9,498 nucleotides of DNA, taken from an uncultured Collinsella sp. (GTDB lineage: Bacteria > Actinomycetota > Coriobacteriia > Coriobacteriales > Coriobacteriaceae). Location: assembly GCA_902474645.1 (NCBI GenBank), contig CABRWN010000075.1, positions 1-9,498 of the forward strand. The letters are read 5' to 3'. The position numbers were made by a program, and so were the translations under genes. Below the pieces are notes generated by a model. That model was not told where the DNA came from. It did not search any database and saw nothing but the letters and a program-made list of their open reading frames with translations. Shown here one piece after another: positions 1 to 6,511 of the stretch (its first letter is position 1; each line of letters starts with the position of its first letter).

Positions 1-2217
1 GCCATTGCGGTCCCCGCGGTCACGGCGCGGACGGTCGCTGCGCTCAGAGCGCTCGCGACGCGGACGCTCACGGCGCTGGAAGTGCTCGCCGTCGCCCTCG
101 AAGGCACCCTCGGCACGAGCCGGGGCCTCGGGCTTATCAAGACGATCGAGCGAGATCTTGCCGCGATCGTCGACCTCGATGACGACGACCTTGACCTCGT
201 CGCCCACGTTGAGGACGTCCTCGACCTTCTCCACGCGACCCTTGGCAACGCGGGAGATGTGCAGCAGGCCGTCCTTGCCGGGCAGCAGGTTGACGAAGGC
301 GCCGAAGGGCTGGATGGAGACCACGCGACCGGTGTACTCCTCGCCCGGCTCGGGAACCTTGATGATGAGCTTGATGCGCTCGACGGCCTGGTCCACGGAC
401 TCGCCGGTGCCACCGACAAAGACGGTGCCGTCCTCCTGGATGTCGACCGAAGCGCCGGTCTCGTCCTGGATACCACGGATGACCTTACCGCCGGAACCGA
501 TGACGTCGCGGATCTTGTCGGTCGGAACCTGGATGGAAACGATGCGCGGAGCGGTGCTGCGCGTGGTGTGGCGCGGCTCGGGGATAACATCGAGCATCTT
601 CTGCAGGATGAAGGCGCGACCCTCCTTGGCCTGCTGCAGAGCGCGGGCCAGGATATCGAAGGTGAGGCCGGTGGCCTTGTTGTCCATCTGCAGGGCGGTG
701 ATGCCCTCGGTGGTGCCGGTGACCTTAAAGTCCATGTCGCCCAGGAAGTCCTCGAGACCCTGGATGTCGGACAGGACCACGGTCTTGCCCTCCTCCTGGA
801 TCAGGCCCATGGCGATACCGGAGACCGGGCGCTTAATGGGCACGCCGCCGTCCATAAGGGCGAGCGTGGAGCCACAGGTCGAAGCCATCGAAGAGGAGCC
901 GTTGGACTCCATGACCTCGGAGACGACGCGGATGGCGTAGGGGAACTCGTTCTCGTCGGGGAGCACCGGAAGCAGAGCGCGCTCGGCCAGATTGCCGTGG
1001 CCGATCTCGCGGCGCTTGGGGCTGCCCATGCGGCCGGTCTCGCCGGTGCAGAACGGCGGGAAGTTGTAGTGATGCATGTAGCGCTTGCCCTCGGTGGGCT
1101 CGATGGTATCCAGACGCTGGCCCTCGTTGAGCATGCCGAGCGAAAGAACCGAGAGCACCTGGGTCTGACCACGCTGGAACAGGCCGGAGCCGTGAACGAG
1201 CGGCAGGTAGTTGTCCTTCACCATGATGGGACGGATCTCGTCGGCGGCACGGCCGTCGACGCGCTCGCCGGTCTCGACGACCATGGTGCGCATGGCCTTC
1301 TTCTCGAGCTTCTTGAGCGCCACGGGGATCTCGCGCTCCCAAGCGGCCTGCTCCTCCTCGGTGAACTCGGCGCGGATGGACTCCTTCAGAGCCTCGACCT
1401 TACCGATACGGGAGAGCTTGTCGGCGTCGCGAAGGGCGGCAGCCATCTCGTCGTAGTGGGCGAAGATGCGCTCCTGGACCTCCTCGACGGGCTGGTCGAG
1501 CGGGTACTCCTTCTTGACGATGGGGCCGTTGACCTGCTCCCACTCGGCGACGAACTCGTCCTGAGCCTGGCAGAAAGCGGCAAGGGCCTCCTGGCCAAAC
1601 TTCATGGCGGCGAGCATGTCGTCCTCGGAGATCTCCTCGGCGCCGGCCTCGACCATCGAGATGAAGTCGGCGGATCCGCCCAGCTCCAGGTCCAGATCCG
1701 AGTTCTCGCGCTCCTCGTAGGTGGGGTTGACGATAAACTCGCCTGTCTCCACGTTACGGCCGATGCGCACGCAGGCAAGCGGGCCCTCGAAGGGCACGCC
1801 GCCAAGCGTCATGGCCAGGGATGCACCCATGACGTTGATGACATCGAAGGGGTTGACCTGGTCGGCGACGAGCGAGGTGGCGACGATGTGCACCTCGTTG
1901 CGGAAGCCATCCGGGAAGCTCGGGCGAATCGGGCGATCGATCATGCGGGCCGTGAGCGTGGCCTTCTCGCTGGGACGGCCCTCACGCTTGAGGTAGCCAC
2001 CCGGGATGCGGCCGGCTGCGTACATCTTCTCGTTGAAGTCGACGGTCAGCGGGAAGAAGTCGTAGTTCTTGCGCTCCTTGGAGACGACCACGGTGTCGAG
2101 CATCGTGGTGTCGCCCTGCTTGACCAGGCAGGCGCCGGTGGCCTGCTTGGCAAGCTCGCCCGACTCAAAGGTGTAGGTCTTGCCGTACAGCTCAAAGGTC
2201 TTGGATACGAGTGTCAT
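1..2217 (-). CDS. pnp: Polyribonucleotide nucleotidyltransferase (PNPase), 3' end of gene missing
   Basis: PNPase is a phosphorolytic 3'-to-5' exoribonuclease of mRNA decay, normally a ring-shaped trimer in the cytoplasm. The minus frame is open from an ATG at 2217 to the window edge, giving 739 visible residues with no stop, so the C-terminus is cut off. Domains in order: first RNase PH-like domain (about 10-140, including the motif AAGRIPGGYLKREG), a helical linker, second RNase PH-like domain with the conserved LGDMDFK motif at 493-498, a KH domain with the loop GSGGK at 574-578, and an S1 RNA-binding domain at about 624-693. After S1 comes an unusual tail, at least 45 residues long, of Arg mixed with Asp, Glu and Ser. 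The start is supported by AAGGAG four bases upstream. It follows rpsO, whose terminator lies between them, and the leader is highly structured. The identity is secure. E. coli PNPase has 711 residues, so this one is already longer. Confidence 0.97.
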   Translation of the reverse strand, partial: MTLVSKTFELYGKTYTFESGELAKQATGACLVKQGDTTMLDTVVVSKERKNYDFFPLTVDFNEKMYAAGRIPGGYLKREGRPSEKATLTARMIDRPIRPSFPDGFRNEVHIVATSLVADQVNPFDVINVMGASLAMTLGGVPFEGPLACVRIGRNVETGEFIVNPTYEERENSDLDLELGGSADFISMVEAGAEEISEDDMLAAMKFGQEALAAFCQAQDEFVAEWEQVNGPIVKKEYPLDQPVEEVQERIFAHYDEMAAALRDADKLSRIGKVEALKESIRAEFTEEEQAAWEREIPVALKKLEKKAMRTMVVETGERVDGRAADEIRPIMVKDNYLPLVHGSGLFQRGQTQVLSVLSLGMLNEGQRLDTIEPTEGKRYMHHYNFPPFCTGETGRMGSPKRREIGHGNLAERALLPVLPDENEFPYAIRVVSEVMESNGSSSMASTCGSTLALMDGGVPIKRPVSGIAMGLIQEEGKTVVLSDIQGLEDFLGDMDFKVTGTTEGITALQMDNKATGLTFDILARALQQAKEGRAFILQKMLDVIPEPRHTTRSTAPRIVSIQVPTDKIRDVIGSGGKVIRGIQDETGASVDIQEDGTVFVGGTGESVDQAVERIKLIIKVPEPGEEYTGRVVSIQPFGAFVNLLPGKDGLLHISRVAKGRVEKVEDVLNVGDEVKVVVIEVDDRGKISLDRLDKPEAPARAEGAFEGDGEHFQRRERPRRERSERSDRPRRDRGDRNG

Positions 2218-2230
2218 TGTTCTCCTTAAC

Positions 2231-2253
2231 CCCGCAGACCCCTTGTCTGCGGG
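2231..2253 (-). promoter_or_regulatory. Strong hairpin directly before the pnp ribosome binding site
   Basis: In the transcript CCCGCAGAC pairs perfectly with GTCTGCGGG (9 bp) around the loop AAGGG. The 3' arm ends three bases before the AAGGAG of pnp. No T-run follows, so it is not an intrinsic terminator. The position suggests a role in pnp translation or mRNA stability. E. coli pnp is autoregulated through cleavage of a leader hairpin by RNase III. A similar role here is inference. Confidence 0.6.
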
Positions 2254-2261
2254 CTTCTCAT

Positions 2262-2301
2262 GTGACGCGGGCCCCCTGCCCCCGCCACGCTTCAGAGCGT
2301 G
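2262..2301 (-). promoter_or_regulatory. Two further hairpins in the pnp leader
   Basis: Upstream of the ribosome-site hairpin the transcript can form CACGCT-CTGA-AGCGTG (2286-2301) and GCGGG-(9 nt)-CCCGC (2267-2285). The second can be extended by GTG/CAC (2286-2288 with 2262-2264) across a two-base bulge. The GTG at 2286-2288 belongs to both stems, so the extended form of one competes with the base of the other. I see no convincing -10 element in this spacer, so pnp may be expressed mainly by read-through from rpsO or from a promoter I cannot recognise. Confidence 0.4.
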
Positions 2302-2320
2302 ATTGTTCGCGCCCTTACAC

Positions 2321-2352
2321 AAAAAGAGCGCCCCGCTGCGCAGGACGCTCTT
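2321..2352 (-). terminator. Intrinsic terminator after rpsO
   Basis: On the minus strand the 5' arm AAGAGCGTCCTGC pairs with GCGGGGCGCTCTT around the loop GCA. This gives a 13-bp stem including two G-U pairs, followed by a run of five T that begins within the stem. It starts 14 bases after the rpsO stop codon. Stem, small loop and T-run together are the standard form of a Rho-independent terminator. It separates rpsO from pnp. Confidence 0.85.
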
Positions 2353-2366
2353 AGCATGTACAAATC

Positions 2367-2645
2367 CTACTGGATGTTGTCGCGGATGCCCAGAGCCTTG
2401 ATGAGCTCACGGTACTCGACGATGTCGTTCTTCTTGATGTAGGAGAGAAGACGACGACGACGGCCGACGAGCATGAGCAGGCCACGACGGGTGTGGAAGT
2501 CCTTCTGGTGGGACTTCATGTGCTCGGTCAGCTCCTTGATGCGCTCGGACAGGATGGCGACCTGAACCTTGGGGTTGCCGGTGTCGACCGGGGTGTTACC
2601 GAACTGGGCAGTCAGCTCCGCCTTGCGCTCTTTGGAAACAGTCAT
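2367..2645 (-). CDS. rpsO: 30S ribosomal protein S15
   Basis: S15 is a primary 16S rRNA-binding protein of the small-subunit platform, bound near the three-way junction of helices 20-22. The product is 92 residues, slightly longer than the usual 88-89. It carries the family signatures: QVAILSERIKELTEHMKSH at 28-46, HTRRGLLMLVGRRRRLLSYI at 51-70, and the C-terminal helix ending in LGIRDNIQ. The ATG at 2645 is chosen over a longer in-frame extension because AAAGGTG sits seven bases before it and the family N-terminus aligns there. The extension would translate the structured leader. It is preceded by a 138-base regulatory gap and followed at once by a terminator. In several bacteria S15 represses its own mRNA by binding the leader, and the structured leader here makes that plausible. 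Confidence 0.98.
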   Translation of the reverse strand: MTVSKERKAELTAQFGNTPVDTGNPKVQVAILSERIKELTEHMKSHQKDFHTRRGLLMLVGRRRRLLSYIKKNDIVEYRELIKALGIRDNIQ

Positions 2646-2746
2646 TGTTTCACCTTTCGTTTTGCGTCGCCCACGGGCGACTCGATTCGCCTCGGACTGG
2701 GAAGCCGCCGGTGGAGCGAACAACCAAGGTCGAGGTACCAACAAGT
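2646..2746 (-). promoter_or_regulatory. Structured 5' leader of rpsO, candidate S15 autoregulatory element
   Basis: The leader contains GTCGCC-CGTG-GGCGAC (2666-2681), a 6-bp hairpin closed by a four-base loop and ending about 20 bases before the start codon. The same GTCGCC segment can instead pair with an upstream GGCGA (2687-2691), giving a 5-bp stem with a six-base loop. The two hairpins exclude each other. A further stem is possible between TTCGC upstream and the GCGAA that overlaps the upstream GGCGA. Competing helices before an S15 start codon resemble known S15 mRNA sensors, but assignment to any described class is not possible from the sequence alone. Confidence 0.45.
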
Positions 2747-2750
2747 CGGT

Positions 2751-2759
2751 ATGTTACCA
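2751..2759 (-). promoter_or_regulatory. Possible extended -10 promoter of rpsO
   Basis: The minus strand reads TGG-TAACAT, which fits an extended -10 element (TGn followed by TAnnnT). I find no good -35 hexamer at 16-18 bases upstream, though extended -10 promoters need one less. Transcription from here would start near 2744 and give a leader of about 100 bases. The site lies 25 bases past the recO stop codon, in the only sizeable gap between the repair/ribosome cluster and rpsO. Confidence 0.35.
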
Positions 2760-2783
2760 CAAGCAGCCCGCGCCTGCGCATCA

Positions 2784-3533
2784 TCACCGACCCAACATGA
2801 ATTCCATCGCGCGGAGGCGCTGATCGGTGTGCGTCGCAGCCCAAACATGCGAAAGCCCGAGCAGGAATGCCGCCGTATGCGGGTCGATTCGCTCGGCCAT
2901 GAGCGCATCGAAGGTCATGGACATGAGGGCGCGCAGCCATGCGGTCTCACCGGTCGACACCAGTTCGGCACCTGGAACGCTCGACGCGCACGACCCGCAC
3001 ATGAGACCGCCCGCCTGGGCTGAAAAATACGACAGCATGGGGTCTCCGCACAGCACACAGGCCGAAAAATCGGGTCGATAGCCAACGTGCGACAGCAGCT
3101 TAAAGACATATGCCGCCACAAGTAGGTCCATATGCGCCGCGTCAAGCCCGCTGCCCACCAGGGCAAGCGCTCGCTGCGTGATGGCAAAGGTAAACGGGTC
3201 CTCGGCGTCCTCGAACGAGCACACGCGCGCAACCTCGGCGATCGCGCTTGCGGCGCAGGTCGTCTCGTAATCGGGCGCAGCGCCGAGCGGCGCCTCCATA
3301 AGCTCGGCCTGGGAAACCACGTCGAGTGACCGTCCATGTGCGAGCAGCATATCGACCGTACAGAACAGCTCGCAGCGCGCAGCCAGGCGTCCGCCGGGTT
3401 TGCGGGCGCCCTTTGCCACGGCACGAACCTGCCGCCCCCGCTCGTCAAGCATCGTCAAGATCAGGTCGGTCTCTTTGAGCTTAGTCTTATCGAGCACGAC
3501 CACTTTCGTGCGATATGTCCGGGAGCCTGCCAT
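2784..3533 (-). CDS. recO: DNA repair protein RecO
   Basis: RecO works with RecR (and RecF) to load RecA onto single-stranded DNA covered by SSB, in gap repair and recombination. The product is 249 residues, the usual size. An N-terminal OB-fold begins at YRTKVVVLDKTKLKETDLIL (7-26), with the basic stretch KGARKPGGRL (41-50). An alpha-helical domain follows, carrying a zinc site from C159, C162, C179 and C182 (CVLCG and CGSC). It is the last gene of the cluster, 15 bases after era. The best Shine-Dalgarno match, AAGGA, overlaps the era TAA and lies 12 bases from the ATG, which is longer than usual. The intervening bases are pure G and C and can form a small hairpin that would bring the two closer. 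No terminator is visible after recO, so some transcription may continue into rpsO. Confidence 0.95.
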   Translation of the reverse strand: MAGSRTYRTKVVVLDKTKLKETDLILTMLDERGRQVRAVAKGARKPGGRLAARCELFCTVDMLLAHGRSLDVVSQAELMEAPLGAAPDYETTCAASAIAEVARVCSFEDAEDPFTFAITQRALALVGSGLDAAHMDLLVAAYVFKLLSHVGYRPDFSACVLCGDPMLSYFSAQAGGLMCGSCASSVPGAELVSTGETAWLRALMSMTFDALMAERIDPHTAAFLLGLSHVWAATHTDQRLRAMEFMLGR

Positions 3534-3548
3534 GCGCGCCGCGCGTCC

Positions 3549-4619
3549 TTAGTCCTCGGCGTTATAGCCAAAGCGGCGAATCTGGGCCTCGTCGTCACGC
3601 CAGCCGGCCTTGACCTTCACGTCCAGCTCCAAAAAGACCTGCGTGCCAAAGATGCGCTCAAGATCGCGACGGGCGTCGATACCGATATGCTTGATCATCT
3701 CGCCGCCCTTGCCGATGATGATGCCCTTTTGGCCCTCGCGCTCGACGTAAATGGTGGCGTGCACGCGCAGCACCTTCTTGGTCTGCTCAAGCGCATCGCA
3801 GATCACGCCAACGGAGTGCGGAATCTCATCACGGGTGCGGCGCAAGACCTTCTCGCGCACAAACTCGGCAACGAGCGTCTCATCGGAAGCGTCGGTACCC
3901 ATGTCCTCGGGGAACCAACGCGGACCCTCAGGCAAAAAGTGCGCAACGGTCTCGATAAAGGCATCGACGTTGAAGTTCTTGACCGACGACGTCACGATCT
4001 CATCGTCATATTCCATGAGCTCGTGGGCAGCCTTAAGCTGCTCCATGACCTGTGCGGGGTCGGCCTCATCGGCCTTAGTGAGCACCAGAACCTTCTTGGA
4101 ACGGGCGCATCTGACGCGCTCGGCAACCCAAGCGTCTCCCCTGCCGATAGGTTTGGTGGCATCAATCAAAAACGCGACGACGTCAACATCGTTCAGCTCG
4201 AACAACGCACTCTTGTTGAGCTCGGAACCCAGACCGTCCTTGGGCTTGTGGATACCCGGGGTATCGACAAAGACCAGCTGGTAGCCGGGACGGTTAACGA
4301 CGGCGCGCATGCGGCGGCGGGTCGTCTGGGCCACAGGCGAGGTGATGGCGACCTTTTTGCCATAGCAGGCATTAAGCAGCGTGGACTTGCCAGCGTTGGG
4401 ACGACCGACCAGGGCCACAAAGCCGCTGCGGAAACCGGGCTCCACGTCGCCAAAGCCCGCGAGGTTGTCGTCCTCGTCGCACAGGGCGTCGAGTTCCTCG
4501 TCGCTCATACCCTCAAACGGGTCGAACTCCTCGGCCTCGTCAAACGACTCGGCACCTTCAGCCTCGTCCAGGGACTCGTCGTCCAAAATCTCATCGGTAG
4601 GCTGCATATTGTCGGACAT
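3549..4619 (-). CDS. era: GTPase Era with an acidic N-terminal extension
   Basis: Era is an essential GTPase that binds the 3' end of 16S rRNA and assists 30S maturation. The 356 residues include all family parts: G1 GRPNAGKST (72-80), G2 around QTTRRR (98-103), G3 DTPG (119-122), G4 TKAD (181-184, where many Era proteins have NKxD), G5 near SSVKN (211-215), and a C-terminal KH domain with GIIIGKGGEMIK (299-310). The core starts only near residue 64. Before it lies a stretch of about 60 residues with 26 Asp/Glu and no Lys, Arg or His, which is absent from the roughly 300-residue canonical Era. The ATG at 4619 has AAAGGG seven bases upstream, and the gap to dgkA is 12 bases, so the extension appears to be translated. 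A shorter start at Met38 (4508) has only a badly spaced GAGGG and would still keep part of the acidic stretch. Confidence 0.96.
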   Translation of the reverse strand: MSDNMQPTDEILDDESLDEAEGAESFDEAEEFDPFEGMSDEELDALCDEDDNLAGFGDVEPGFRSGFVALVGRPNAGKSTLLNACYGKKVAITSPVAQTTRRRMRAVVNRPGYQLVFVDTPGIHKPKDGLGSELNKSALFELNDVDVVAFLIDATKPIGRGDAWVAERVRCARSKKVLVLTKADEADPAQVMEQLKAAHELMEYDDEIVTSSVKNFNVDAFIETVAHFLPEGPRWFPEDMGTDASDETLVAEFVREKVLRRTRDEIPHSVGVICDALEQTKKVLRVHATIYVEREGQKGIIIGKGGEMIKHIGIDARRDLERIFGTQVFLELDVKVKAGWRDDEAQIRRFGYNAED

Positions 4620-4631
4620 GGGAATCCCTTT

Positions 4632-5009
4632 CTAAATAAAGCCGAGCGCGTGGGCAAATACCAGCACGCCCACAATCGCGGCGGTGATGGAAAGAACGTA
4701 TACAGAGGCGGCGGCGATGTCCTTCGCACGCTTGGCCAGCGGATGGAACTCCTGGGTCGCTAGGTCGACGATAGCCTCCATGGCGGTGTTACACAGCTCG
4801 CCGTGAATCACCAGGCCGCAACAGATGATAATCGTGGCCCACTCGGCAATGTCGAGCCCCACGATGCAGCCGGCAATGACGGTGCACACGCCCGCCACGA
4901 GCATGACCTTAATGTTGCGCTCGGTCTTGACGGCGGTGACGAAGCCCTCCATGGCATAGGAGAACGACTTTAAAAAGGACGGATGGTCCTTGTTCGATCC
5001 GGGAATCAT
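4632..5009 (-). CDS. dgkA: Diacylglycerol kinase / undecaprenol kinase family protein
   Basis: This is a small integral membrane lipid kinase. In Gram-positive bacteria the family mainly phosphorylates undecaprenol to recycle the cell-wall lipid carrier. In proteobacteria it acts on diacylglycerol. The 125 residues show a cytoplasmic N-terminal amphipathic part with ERNIK (30-34), three hydrophobic segments at about 34-52, 55-70 and 100-122, and the family signature GELCNTAMEAIVDL (70-83) followed by AKRAKDIAA (92-100), which carry the ATP/Mg-binding acidic and Asn residues. AGGAG lies five bases before the ATG and overlaps the stop codon of ybeY. It sits between ybeY and era, an arrangement common in Firmicutes, which favours the undecaprenol kinase role. 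The substrate itself is inferred. Confidence 0.93.
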   Translation of the reverse strand: MIPGSNKDHPSFLKSFSYAMEGFVTAVKTERNIKVMLVAGVCTVIAGCIVGLDIAEWATIIICCGLVIHGELCNTAMEAIVDLATQEFHPLAKRAKDIAAASVYVLSITAAIVGVLVFAHALGFI

Positions 5010-5018
5010 AGACGGCTC

Positions 5019-5528
5019 CTAGTCGTGGGCATGGTTGGTGATGGGGCCGACGTGGACCAGTTTGGGGTCCTCGCCGCGCTCGAGCGCCAAATCGCGCAGA
5101 ATGGCGTCCTCACGGGCCTCCATGACCTCGGCCTCGTCGTCCTCGATGTGGTCATACCCTAGCAGGTGCAGCATGCCATGCACGAGCATCAGACGGCACT
5201 CGTCGGCAGGGCTATTGCCAAAGCCGGGGGCCTGACGGGCAATGACCTGCGGGGCCAGGATGATATCGCCGAGCTCAAGCGTCTCATCGGCGGGAATGTC
5301 ATCGTCAAAGGCCGAATCGCACTCAAACGAGAGCACATCGGTGGTGCGGTCGATACCGCGCCACTCGTGGTTGAGCTCGTGCATCTCGTCCTCGTCGACA
5401 TACGAAAGGGAAATCTCGACTTCACGTTCAACGCCCTCGGCGTCAAGCACAACCTCGCAGATGTGCTCCACCTCCTGCGCGTCGAGCGGCGTATCGAGCT
5501 CGGCATCGTTGCTGATCAATACACTCAA
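5019..5528 (-). CDS. ybeY: Endoribonuclease YbeY (16S rRNA maturation)
   Basis: YbeY is a metal-dependent endoribonuclease required for correct 16S rRNA 3'-end maturation and 70S quality control. The 169 residues contain the signature HGMLHLLGYDH, with the three zinc-ligand histidines at 117, 121 and 127. The conserved TTDVLSF (62-68) and LGDII (86-90) also fit. The start codon is TTG at 5528: it forms TTGA with the phoH stop, has AAAGGAG five bases upstream, and leaves an N-terminus (VLISN) matching the family's first strand. The next in-frame ATG (Met49) would remove conserved sequence. The four-base overlap with phoH suggests translational coupling. YbeY physically or genetically links to Era in other bacteria, which agrees with era lying two genes downstream. 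Confidence 0.96.
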   Translation of the reverse strand: MSVLISNDAELDTPLDAQEVEHICEVVLDAEGVEREVEISLSYVDEDEMHELNHEWRGIDRTTDVLSFECDSAFDDDIPADETLELGDIILAPQVIARQAPGFGNSPADECRLMLVHGMLHLLGYDHIEDDEAEVMEAREDAILRDLALERGEDPKLVHVGPITNHAHD

Positions 5529-6511
5529 CGGGACTCCTTTCGGTCGCGCGAGCGCTGCTCACGCACGTCATCATAAGCATCATATGCCTCGACGATACGA
5601 CCCACCAGGGCATGGCGCACCACGTCGGCACGCTCGAGGTGCGAAAATGCGACTTCGTCGACACGGCCCAAAATCTTCTCGACATCCGCCAAGCCACCAC
5701 GACGACCCACCAGGTCACGCTGGCTCAGGTCGCCGGTAATCACAAACTTGGAGTTAAAGCCCAAGCGCGTCAGGAACATCTTCATCTGCTCGGACGTGGT
5801 ATTTTGCGCCTCATCGAGCACCACGAAGGCATCGCTCAGCGTACGACCGCGCATATAGGCAAGCGGGGCGATCTCGATCACGCCGCGCTCCACGAGTTCA
5901 TCGGTGCGCTCGCGATCCATCATGTCAAAAAGGGCGTCGTAGAGCGGACGCATGTAGGGATCGATCTTTTCCTCGAGGGTACCGGGCAAAAAGCCCAGGT
6001 TCTCCCCCGCCTCGACAACCGGACGCGTCAAGATCAGACGGCCCACCTCGTGGCGCTTGAGCGCGGCAACGGCGAGCGCCATGGCCAGATAAGTCTTACC
6101 GGTGCCGGCAGGACCCAAGCCAAAGGTGATGGTATGCGAGCGAATGGCATCCACATAGCGCTTTTGGCCGAGCGTTTTGGGGCGAATGGCACGACCGCGA
6201 TACGAAAGCAGCACGTCATCGCGAAGCGACGTAGCCTCGTGCTCACCGTCGCGCAGAACGGCCAGACAGCGCGAGACATCGTCGGCAGAAAGCGTGCGCC
6301 CGGCAGCAGCCTCACGAAAGGCATGTTCGAAAAAACGCGCCACGAGTTCGACCTCATCCGGGTCACCGCTCACGGCGATGCTATCGCCACGGGCGACCAC
6401 ATGGGCGCGCACCAAGTTCTCGAGTGCACGAAGGACGCCGTCGCCGGCGCCCAAAACGCGCGAGGGGTCGATACCCTCGGGAACGGTAAGTCTAATCTTC
6501 GAGGCTTCCAT
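5525..6511 (-). CDS. phoH: PhoH family ATPase (PhoH-like protein)
   Basis: PhoH-like proteins are cytoplasmic P-loop NTPases related to the helicase core and linked by context to RNA metabolism. Their exact reaction is poorly defined. The 328-residue product has Walker A GPAGTGKT (133-140), a Walker B-like VVLDEAQN (230-237) and the family blocks LTRPVVEAGENLGFLPGT (161-178) and ITGDLSQRDL (258-267). An N-terminal region of about 100 residues fits the KH-like part seen in the family. I chose the ATG at 6511 because GGGAGG lies only three to four bases before it and the family N-terminus fits. The open frame extends 35 residues further up but lies entirely inside mtaB. The start overlaps the mtaB end by 20 bases, and the stop overlaps the ybeY start. 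The C-terminal residues are basic and charged. Confidence 0.95.
   Translation of the reverse strand: MEASKIRLTVPEGIDPSRVLGAGDGVLRALENLVRAHVVARGDSIAVSGDPDEVELVARFFEHAFREAAAGRTLSADDVSRCLAVLRDGEHEATSLRDDVLLSYRGRAIRPKTLGQKRYVDAIRSHTITFGLGPAGTGKTYLAMALAVAALKRHEVGRLILTRPVVEAGENLGFLPGTLEEKIDPYMRPLYDALFDMMDRERTDELVERGVIEIAPLAYMRGRTLSDAFVVLDEAQNTTSEQMKMFLTRLGFNSKFVITGDLSQRDLVGRRGGLADVEKILGRVDEVAFSHLERADVVRHALVGRIVEAYDAYDDVREQRSRDRKESR

Noticed and set aside
82..2229. A 715-residue open frame on the plus strand antisense to pnp
   Set aside because: It is codon-aligned with pnp, with the same explanation, and its Leu/Gly/Asp/His/Val-rich composition is typical of an antisense shadow.
2231..2253. Hairpin considered as a terminator or attenuator before pnp
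   Set aside because: The stem is strong but is followed by GTTAAGG, not a T-run, so intrinsic termination is unlikely. It is listed as a leader structure instead.
2267..2285. G-rich stretch (two runs of five G on the minus strand) considered as a G-quadruplex
   Set aside because: Only two long G-runs are present, and the flanking sequence favours a GCGGG/CCCGC hairpin.
2493..3023. Plus-strand frame spanning the rpsO-recO gap, considered as a possible divergent small gene
   Set aside because: Both ends lie inside the confirmed genes rpsO and recO, and the gap part coincides with the structured rpsO leader and promoter candidate.
3336..4763. A 475-residue open frame on the plus strand antisense to recO, era and dgkA
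   Set aside because: recO, era and dgkA happen to share the same frame, so the aligned antisense frame stays open across all three. There is no family signature or ribosome site.
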